11,659 nt of DNA from an uncultured Bacteroidales bacterium (lineage in GTDB: Bacteria > Bacteroidota > Bacteroidia > Bacteroidales > Muribaculaceae): NCBI GenBank assembly GCA_900554845.1, contig USIY01000051.1, positions 1-11,659 of the forward strand, in the 5' to 3' direction. The notes beneath the pieces are model-generated. The model was not told where the DNA came from. It was given only the letters and a program-made list of their open reading frames with translations, and searched no databases. The position numbers and the translations under genes were made by a program. This document shows, piece by piece, positions 7,223 through 11,659 of this stretch. The first letter of the stretch is position 1. Each line of letters opens with the position of its first letter.

Positions 7223-8560
7223 TTAGATGATGCCCTGTGCCAGCATAGCGTCGGCCACCTTCATGAAACCGGCGATGTTGGCGCCCTTCATATAATTGAT
7301 GTAGCCATCCGGCTGACGTCCGTACTCAACGCATGCCGCATGAATGTTGTTCATCATTTCGTGCAACTTGCGGTCAACCTCTTCGGCGCTCCACTGCAAG
7401 TGCTCGGCGTCCTGGCTCATTTCCAGACCGGACACACCCACACCGCCGGCGTTAACAGCCTTGCCGGGTGCATAGGGCACCTTGTTGCTGAGGAACGTGT
7501 CGATTGCCTCGGCAGTGCAGCCCATATTGGAAACCTCCGCAACCATCAGCACCTTATTGGCCACGATCTGTTTTGCATCGGCTTCGCTTACCTCGTTCTG
7601 CGTAGCGCACGGCAGACAGATGTCGACTTTCTGCTCCCAGGGCTTGCGGCCGGGGAAGAACGTCGAACCGGGGAACTTGTCGGCGTAGGGAGCTACTATG
7701 TCGTTGCCGCTCGCGCGCAGTTCCAGCATATATTCGATCTTCTCGTCATTCAGTCCGGCGGGATCGTAAATGTAACCGTCGGGACCGGAGATAGTCACAA
7801 CTTTCGCACCGAGTTCGGTGGCCTTCTTGGCGGCGCCCCATGCCACGTTGCCGAAACCGGAGATGGCTATGGTCTTGCCCTTGATGTCCTGGCCCAGATC
7901 TTTCAGAACGTTAACAGTGTAGTAAAGGGCACCGTAACCGGTTGCTTCGGGACGAATACGGCTTCCGCCAAAGCTCAGGCCCTTGCCTGTGAATGTTCCG
8001 GTGTTCTCGCGGGCAAGTTTTTTATACATACCGTACATGTATCCGACTTCACGGCCGCCTACGCCGATATCGCCGGCGGGAACGTCGCGGTCGGGACCAA
8101 GATTTTTCCACAGACCGAGGATGAAGGCCTGGCAGAAACGCATGATTTCGCCATTGCTCTTACCGCGGGGCGAGAAATCACTGCCGCCCTTAGCACCGCC
8201 CATAGGCAATGTGGTGAGCGCGTTTTTGAAAGTCTGCTCGAAGCCGAGGAATTTCAGGATTGAAAGATTCACGGATGCGTGGAAACGGATACCTCCCTTG
8301 TACGGGCCGATAGCGTTGTTGAACTGCACACGGTAGCCGATATTGTTCTGAACCTCGCCCTTGTCGTCTACCCAGCTCACACGGAATGTAAAGATGCGGT
8401 CAGGCTCGACCATGCGCTCGATAATACGCGCCTTTTCCCATTCGGGATGCTCGTTATAAACCTCTTCTACGGACAGAAGCACTTCACGTACTGCCTGGTG
8501 GAACTCTTTCTCGCCAGGATGACGAGCCTCGAGTCCGGCCATGATTTCATTGATTTTCAT
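7223..8560 (-). CDS. gdhA: Glutamate dehydrogenase, hexameric, probably NADP-specific
   Basis: Cytoplasmic enzyme of 445 residues, close to the 447 of E. coli GdhA. It interconverts 2-oxoglutarate plus ammonium and glutamate and is a main ammonium-assimilation route in Bacteroidales. Substrate-site residues are in place: Lys88 in PYKGGIRFH, Lys112, the catalytic Lys124 in PMGGAKGGSDF, and Asp164 in PAGDIGVGGREVG. The Rossmann fold shows SGFGNVAWGA (234-243). The second strand ends in ISGPDG (257-262), with no acidic residue immediately after the strand; together with the small hexameric class this favours NADP(H), though dual use cannot be excluded. The start is firm: the N-terminus MKINEIMAGL fits the family and a consensus promoter lies about 80 bases upstream. 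It is transcribed alone, between that promoter and the terminator at 7154-7197. Confidence 0.95.
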   Translation of the reverse strand: MKINEIMAGLEARHPGEKEFHQAVREVLLSVEEVYNEHPEWEKARIIERMVEPDRIFTFRVSWVDDKGEVQNNIGYRVQFNNAIGPYKGGIRFHASVNLSILKFLGFEQTFKNALTTLPMGGAKGGSDFSPRGKSNGEIMRFCQAFILGLWKNLGPDRDVPAGDIGVGGREVGYMYGMYKKLARENTGTFTGKGLSFGGSRIRPEATGYGALYYTVNVLKDLGQDIKGKTIAISGFGNVAWGAAKKATELGAKVVTISGPDGYIYDPAGLNDEKIEYMLELRASGNDIVAPYADKFPGSTFFPGRKPWEQKVDICLPCATQNEVSEADAKQIVANKVLMVAEVSNMGCTAEAIDTFLSNKVPYAPGKAVNAGGVGVSGLEMSQDAEHLQWSAEEVDRKLHEMMNNIHAACVEYGRQPDGYINYMKGANIAGFMKVADAMLAQGII

Positions 8561-8614
8561 GACTGTGTTTTTTAGATTTAAGATTTCCGAAGTCCTTTAG
8601 AAATATATTAAACC

Positions 8615-8630
8615 AGTTTCTTTGGAAACT
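8615..8630 (-). other. Small hairpin in the gdhA leader
   Basis: AGTTTC (8615-8620) and GAAACT (8625-8630) form a perfect six-base stem with a four-base loop. It lies right at the predicted start of the gdhA transcript, about 55 bases before the start codon. It may stabilise the 5' end or act as a weak operator; no function can be assigned from sequence. Confidence 0.4.
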
Positions 8631-8636
8631 TCGTTG

Positions 8637-8668
8637 CAAATCTACAAACTTTCCCGTTAATCACCAAA
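8637..8668 (-). promoter_or_regulatory. gdhA promoter, consensus Bacteroidota type
   Basis: On the minus strand TTTG (8668-8665), exactly 20 bases of spacer, then TAGATTTG (8644-8637) match both elements of the Bacteroides consensus (-33 TTTG, -7 TAnnTTTG) without mismatch. Transcription should start near 8630, giving a leader of about 70 bases to the gdhA ATG at 8560. Confidence 0.85.
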
Positions 8669-8698
8669 CAAAATTATATGTTTAAAGACATATAATAA

Positions 8699-8873
8699 GT
8701 GGCTAATAGAAATTAATGAACATGAAAAGAAATTATTTTTTAGGAGTTTTCTTTCTGAAATGAAGGAGTTATTGCCACATAGTAACTGAATTACAGGAAG
8801 AAAACAACAAAAAAGAACGAGTTTTCATGTTATGCCCATTATCTACCAATGATCATTAATTTCTATTAGCCAC
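8699..8873. mobile_element. Candidate MITE 2 (175 bp, 21-bp terminal inverted repeats)
   Basis: Bases 8699-8719 (beginning GTGGCTAATAG) are repeated exactly in inverse at 8853-8873. TAA stands directly outside each end (8696-8698 and 8874-8876), a possible 3-bp target duplication. Complementarity continues inward: ACATGAAAA (8720-8728) pairs with TTTTCATGT (8822-8830), and GTTTTC (8746-8751) with GAAAAC (8800-8805), so the segment is a long imperfect palindrome. It encodes nothing. It differs in sequence from MITE 1. It sits between the gdhA promoter (ending 8668) and the ompA terminator, whose T-tract abuts its right end. A miniature transposable element is the best reading; a long bidirectional stem-loop left by another process is the alternative. 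Confidence 0.6.
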
Positions 8874-8904
8874 TAAAAAAAAGGTGTGCCTTTCGGCACA
8901 CCTT
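8873..8904 (-). terminator. Intrinsic terminator after the ompA-like gene
   Basis: On the minus strand, AAGGTGTGCC, a GAAA tetraloop and GGCACACCTT (8904-8881) form a perfect ten-base stem. It is followed by an unbroken run of T (opposite the A run ending at 8875). It begins 21 bases after the gene's stop. The T-tract touches the right end of MITE 2. Confidence 0.93.
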
Positions 8905-8925
8905 CCTTATTTGTTTGAATAATTT

Positions 8926-10185
8926 TTACTTCTGAGTGAAGATTACGATACGGTTCCAGTCGTTGGTGCTGTAGGGCTGAACCTCGCTACCGTCGTACTT
9001 AACTGTGAGACGGTCAGCTGCGATACCGTAGTCGTTGGTAAGAGAGTTGGCAACTGCCTCGGCACGACGCTTGGAGAGCTCCAAGTTGTACTCGGCTGTA
9101 CCGGTGTCCTTATCGGCGTAACCTACAACCATAACCTTCTCGTTGGGGTTAGCCTTCAGCCACTCGGCCATGTTGTAAACGTTAACTTCCTCGGTAGGCA
9201 TGATCTTGTCGCTGTTGATCATGAAGCGAACGGTGCTCATAAGAGGAGCGTTCACGCAATCCTTCTGAACAACTTCAGGACAGGGGAGCTGAGCCTGCAG
9301 GGCGGCAACTTCCTGACCGCAAGCCAGCAGCTGGGCGCGGAGGTCGTTCACCTGACCGTTCAGGGCAGCGATCTGAGATACATAGTTGCACTCGTTGAAT
9401 GTGTTCCAGCCACGGCCACCGATGTTGAAGTTGAAACCACCCATAGCGCTTACGAGAGCGTCGATGGAAGAACCGGTTGCGTAGTTGTTCCAGTTGTCGC
9501 CGTAGAACTGTGCGCGTGCCTCTGCGAAGAAGTCAACATACTTGCACAGACGGAAACGGAACTGGATACCTGCGGATACGGGGAGTGTCCACTGAACGCG
9601 CTTTGAGTGATAACCACCTGCGTTCATCAGGTTGTCAACGCCCTGGAAGGGAGGCCATTTCTGACCGCCGGCCTTGAAATCCCAGGTTACGCCGCCACCA
9701 AGACCGAAGAACGGTATGATGCTGAAAACGCGGTCGGCCTTATAGCTGATGGAGTTCAACATATCCCACATCATTTCAACCTGCAGGTTGGCACCCTTCA
9801 TGTGAACGAAGTCTGCGCGGGCGGGATTTTCGCCCAGAGCGGCGTCAAAGTGGAGAGAACCACCGATACCCTTGATACGGAATCCGATATAAGGAGAAAT
9901 CCAACGGCCGAAACCTACACTGTATGTGCCGGTCCATTTTGCACCGTCAACAGCCTTCATGGCATCTGCGCCCATACCGCGCTCTACGAGGGGCTGGTTG
10001 CCACCGGCGCTGATCTCGATGAACCAGTTGTTGCGCCAATTTGAGAAATAGTGGTCGGTGTTGTCACAGGTAAACTCTGTTACCGAAACAGCATCATCCA
10101 CGAAAACATCCTGTGCTGCGGCGGAGTTGCATACAAATGCTCCAGCACACAGGGCCATCACGTAGTAAAGATTTTTAGCTTTCAT
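8926..10185 (-). CDS. OmpA-family outer-membrane protein
   Basis: Outer-membrane protein of 419 residues. Residues 1-24 are a signal peptide ending ASAAA-like before Gln25 (NSAAAQ). Residues about 45-265 form a beta-barrel domain rich in Gly and aromatic residues. A short coiled-coil-like linker follows (268-300, heptad-spaced Leu/Ala). A C-terminal OmpA domain (about 312-417) binds peptidoglycan; it keeps GYADKDTG with Asp358 and LSKRRAEAV with Arg374, the pair known to contact diaminopimelate, and ends NDWNRIVIF. Such proteins tether the outer membrane to the wall and are among the most abundant in Bacteroides. The strong, uniform codon choice here fits high expression. It is monocistronic: its own terminator follows, and the upstream neighbour is divergent. 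Four Cys in the 260-310 linker region (C266, C289, C302, C310) are unusual and could form disulphides. Confidence 0.93.
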   Translation of the reverse strand: MKAKNLYYVMALCAGAFVCNSAAAQDVFVDDAVSVTEFTCDNTDHYFSNWRNNWFIEISAGGNQPLVERGMGADAMKAVDGAKWTGTYSVGFGRWISPYIGFRIKGIGGSLHFDAALGENPARADFVHMKGANLQVEMMWDMLNSISYKADRVFSIIPFFGLGGGVTWDFKAGGQKWPPFQGVDNLMNAGGYHSKRVQWTLPVSAGIQFRFRLCKYVDFFAEARAQFYGDNWNNYATGSSIDALVSAMGGFNFNIGGRGWNTFNECNYVSQIAALNGQVNDLRAQLLACGQEVAALQAQLPCPEVVQKDCVNAPLMSTVRFMINSDKIMPTEEVNVYNMAEWLKANPNEKVMVVGYADKDTGTAEYNLELSKRRAEAVANSLTNDYGIAADRLTVKYDGSEVQPYSTNDWNRIVIFTQK

Positions 10186-10227
10186 AACACTTGTGATTTT
10201 GGATTATTATTTTCTTATTTTTCAGTA

Positions 10228-10260
10228 AAACGTTAAGAACTTTTAATTTGTTTGCACAAA
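10228..10260 (-). promoter_or_regulatory. Possible ompA promoter
   Basis: On the minus strand TTTG (10260-10257), a 21-base spacer, then TAACGTTT (10235-10228). The -33 matches exactly; the -7 differs from TAnnTTTG at two places. It would give a leader of about 35 bases. Other placements in this AT-rich stretch are possible. Confidence 0.35.
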
Positions 10261-10371
10261 CTGAATTTTTAACGCTTGGACAGCCGATTTTATGTCAAAC
10301 AATAAAAAATATATACGATTTCAACATTGTCGCCAACTACGTCCCGATCTTACTTAAAAGCCTGACAAGTG

Positions 10372-10392
10372 CGCCAAATGCGTGATTTGGCG
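10372..10392. other. Palindrome CGCCAAAT / ATTTGGCG
   Basis: A perfect eight-base inverted repeat with a five-base spacer (GCGTG). It lies upstream of both divergent genes, 187 bases from the ompA-like start and 123 from the LytM-like start. The form would suit a dimeric repressor site or a small hairpin. There is no T-tract on either strand, so it is not an intrinsic terminator. Confidence 0.45.
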
Positions 10393-10474
10393 GCATGTAA
10401 TTGTTAACACCTGCTAAAATCTTCTGCAAAATTACACATTTTTTTATTAAAACCAACAAAAGTGTTGAAAATAA

Positions 10475-10505
10475 TTTAACATTACGTCGAAAAATAGTAA
10501 CTTTA
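10475..10505 (+). promoter_or_regulatory. Possible promoter of the LytM-like gene
   Basis: TTTA (10475-10478), 19 bases, then TAACTTTA (10498-10505): each element differs from the Bacteroidota consensus by one base. Transcription would begin within a few bases of the ATG at 10515, leaving an almost leaderless message. Confidence 0.35.
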
Positions 10506-10514
10506 CACATCAAA

Positions 10515-11339
10515 ATGAAAGCTAAGCGTCGATATATACTCAGTCTGGAGGACCAGGCCTACCAGCGCACGCGATTCTCGATGAGTTTCCGTCCGCTGTA
10601 TATGTGGCTCGCGGCAGCCGCTGCGGTGACCGTTCTTATAATTTTGGCAGGAATAGTGATTTTGGTAAGTCCATTGAGCAAGCTTCTTCCCGACTATTTG
10701 CCTGAATCACAACGAATGGCGTCACTTCAGGCCATTATGCGAGTGGATTCGCTCAACAACGTTATTGTACTCAACAACGCATGGATCAGCAATTTTCAGC
10801 GTATCACCGATACCGACAGACCAGCCTCCGACTCCATTGAATACGCCCGCGATCCCTATGAGTACAATCCCGACTCATTGCCCGACGCCTCTCCTCTGGA
10901 ACGCCAGTTCGTCAACGCCATGGAGGAAAGGGAACGTTACAATATCTCTGTGCTGGCCCCCCTTGACGCCGACGGAATGCTCTTCGTGCCGGTGGCCCCC
11001 CAGGCGTATTATGACGCCGAGGCCAGGAAAGCCACTGACCCTACTATACTTCTCCCATCAGAAAATCCCGTCCAGGCCGTGGCCGACGGTACGGTCCTGG
11101 CTGTTTTCTTCAATACTCAGGCTCGTGGATATACGATTCTTGTACAGCATGCACGCGGCTTCGTATCCAGTTATGCCCATCTGGGTTCCCCGCTCGTGGT
11201 GACAGGCGACGACGTAAGCGCCGGACAACCTCTGGCTTTTCCTCCTGCTCCCGACAACCGTGCCAACCGATGGATCCAGCTCCGGATATGGCATAACGGC
11301 ACTCCTCTTACTCCTTATAAAATAGCCGGAAGGGAATAA
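10515..11339 (+). CDS. Membrane-anchored degenerate M23/LytM-domain protein
   Basis: Protein of 274 residues: a basic cytoplasmic head (MKAKRRYILSLED), one membrane segment (about 28-52), an extracytoplasmic linker (53-175) and a C-terminal LytM fold (about 180-268). The fold is recognised by NPVQAVADGTVLAV (184-197), GYTILVQHARGFVSSYAHLGS (205-225, with YAHL as in active enzymes) and the closing IWHNGTPLTP. Active M23 endopeptidases need HxxxD before this core and HxH near the end. Here no HxxxD is present, and the HLH position reads Trp253-Ile-Gln255; only His222 is kept. It is therefore probably a non-catalytic relative, comparable in principle with EnvC or NlpD, which activate cell-wall amidases. 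The ATG at 10515 gives the normal basic start; the TTG at 10401 lacks protein character. Dxr follows behind its own promoter. Confidence 0.85.
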   Translation: MKAKRRYILSLEDQAYQRTRFSMSFRPLYMWLAAAAAVTVLIILAGIVILVSPLSKLLPDYLPESQRMASLQAIMRVDSLNNVIVLNNAWISNFQRITDTDRPASDSIEYARDPYEYNPDSLPDASPLERQFVNAMEERERYNISVLAPLDADGMLFVPVAPQAYYDAEARKATDPTILLPSENPVQAVADGTVLAVFFNTQARGYTILVQHARGFVSSYAHLGSPLVVTGDDVSAGQPLAFPPAPDNRANRWIQLRIWHNGTPLTPYKIAGRE

Positions 11340-11341
11340 GA

Positions 11342-11373
11342 GTTGAAAAAATCGCTTTTTTTCATTAATTTTG
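11342..11373 (+). promoter_or_regulatory. dxr promoter, near-consensus Bacteroidota type
   Basis: GTTG (11342-11345), exactly 20 bases, then TAATTTTG (11366-11373). The -7 is a perfect TAnnTTTG match and the -33 differs from TTTG by one base. It begins three bases after the LytM-like stop. Initiation near 11380 gives a dxr leader of about 75 bases. Confidence 0.78.
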
Positions 11374-11382
11374 TAACTTGAA

Positions 11383-11439
11383 ATACCTCCGGACATAGCT
11401 TCCCGAACCCATTTGGGACATTCATTGCATACCTCCGGA
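11383..11439 (+). repeat. Two 11-bp direct repeats in the dxr leader
   Basis: ATACCTCCGGA occurs at 11383-11393 and again at 11429-11439, 46 bases apart start to start. Both lie inside the predicted untranslated leader of dxr. The second copy continues to the palindrome CTCCGGAG (11433-11440), 14 bases before the start codon. The CTCC of the first copy could pair with the GGAG of the second. Confidence 0.6.
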
Positions 11440-11454
11440 GTCATCGCCACATCA

Positions 11455-11659
11455 ATGACATCTGAATTACAAGACATTACCATATTAGGAAGCACCGGCA
11501 GCATAGGAACCCAGACTCTGGATGTGGTGCGCGCTCACAGCGACCGATTCCGCGTCCGTATTCTGACAGCCGGACACAACTGGCGTCTGCTCGCCGACCA
11601 GGCGCGTGAATTTCATCCCGACCTGGTAGTCATCGCCGATGAATCAGCCTATTCCGATC
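11455..11659 (+). CDS. dxr: 1-deoxy-D-xylulose-5-phosphate reductoisomerase, N-terminal part
   Basis: The frame opens at ATG 11455 and runs off the window after 68 codons. It encodes Dxr (IspC), the NADPH-dependent enzyme that turns 1-deoxy-D-xylulose 5-phosphate into 2-C-methyl-D-erythritol 4-phosphate, the committed step of the MEP isoprenoid pathway. The NADPH-binding start ITILGSTGSIGTQTLDVV (residues 8-25) is diagnostic, with GSTGSIG at 12-18. It is followed by the family's AGHNWRLLADQAREFHPDLV region (42-61). The full protein is normally about 380-400 residues, so roughly 17 percent is present and the catalytic domain is outside the window. No in-frame start lies nearby upstream, so the ATG is secure. 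Confidence 0.93.
   Translation, partial: MTSELQDITILGSTGSIGTQTLDVVRAHSDRFRVRILTAGHNWRLLADQAREFHPDLVVIADESAYSD

Larger units (their letters stand above)
10186..10514. other. Divergent intergenic region between ompA-like and LytM-like genes
   Basis: This 329-base AT-rich stretch separates two divergent starts and so must hold both promoters. I see no gene and no RNA gene in it. It contains a weak ompA promoter candidate, a small palindrome at 10372-10392 and a weak promoter candidate next to the LytM-like start. The open frame running from 10401 into the LytM-like gene begins with TTG and shows no protein character before 10515. Confidence 0.6.

Noticed and set aside
7340..8263. Long open frame of 307 codons on the plus strand
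   Set aside because: It lies wholly inside gdhA on the opposite strand; gdhA has complete family motifs, and this frame is a by-product of its GC-biased codons.
8601..8622. Resemblance of the gdhA leader to the right end of MITE 1 (CAGTTTCTT core preceded by AT-rich sequence)
   Set aside because: The shared core is short, an extra base breaks the alignment, and no matching left end is present nearby; chance in AT-rich DNA is likely.
11345..11363. A-run / T-run hairpin after the LytM-like gene as a terminator
   Set aside because: The stem is only A-T pairs and falls inside the spacer of the well-supported dxr promoter.

Overview
The window looks like chromosomal DNA of a Bacteroidota member, most likely order Bacteroidales. 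Support comes from a lipoprotein of the BamA/TamA superfamily (the TamL type known from this phylum), an OmpA-like protein of the Bacteroides type, an absence of clear Shine-Dalgarno sequences, and promoters of the Bacteroidota form (TTTG, about 20 bases, TAnnTTTG), two of which are very good matches. Moderate GC and a gut-type gene set would suit Muribaculaceae or a relative, but the family is a guess.

Layout. Bases 33-4422, plus strand: an AmpG-like major facilitator permease, a TamL-like outer-membrane lipoprotein whose start codon overlaps the permease stop (ATGA), and a small HAD phosphatase of the phosphoglycolate type. These are probably co-transcribed. Bases 4456-7114, minus strand: a Fur-family metal regulator followed by a P1B-2 (Zn/Cd/Pb) exporting ATPase, separated by 268 bases. 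Bases 7223-8560, minus strand: NADP-type glutamate dehydrogenase, with a canonical promoter and a strong intrinsic terminator. Bases 8926-10185, minus strand: an OmpA-family porin-like protein with an intrinsic terminator. Bases 10515-11339, plus strand: a single-pass membrane protein with a LytM/M23 fold whose zinc ligands appear to be lost. From 11455 to the window edge, plus strand: the first 68 codons of dxr, encoding the MEP-pathway reductoisomerase, behind its own consensus promoter.

Most genes are envelope or core housekeeping: outer-membrane assembly, cell-wall-associated proteins, isoprenoid precursor synthesis, nitrogen assimilation and zinc homeostasis. No CRISPR array, phage, toxin-antitoxin pair, tRNA or rRNA is visible. 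I do not see a new multi-gene system.

The least explained sequence is intergenic. Two separate elements of about 180 bases (6470-6651 and 8699-8873) have long perfect terminal inverted repeats (16 and 21 bases), fold as imperfect palindromes along their length, encode nothing, and are each flanked by a three-base direct repeat (TTA and TAA). They look like miniature inverted-repeat transposable elements of two different families. One lies between the metal regulator and its exporter, the other between gdhA and ompA. The other points of note are the apparently dead LytM protein and the pairing of a Fur-type repressor with an exporter rather than an importer.
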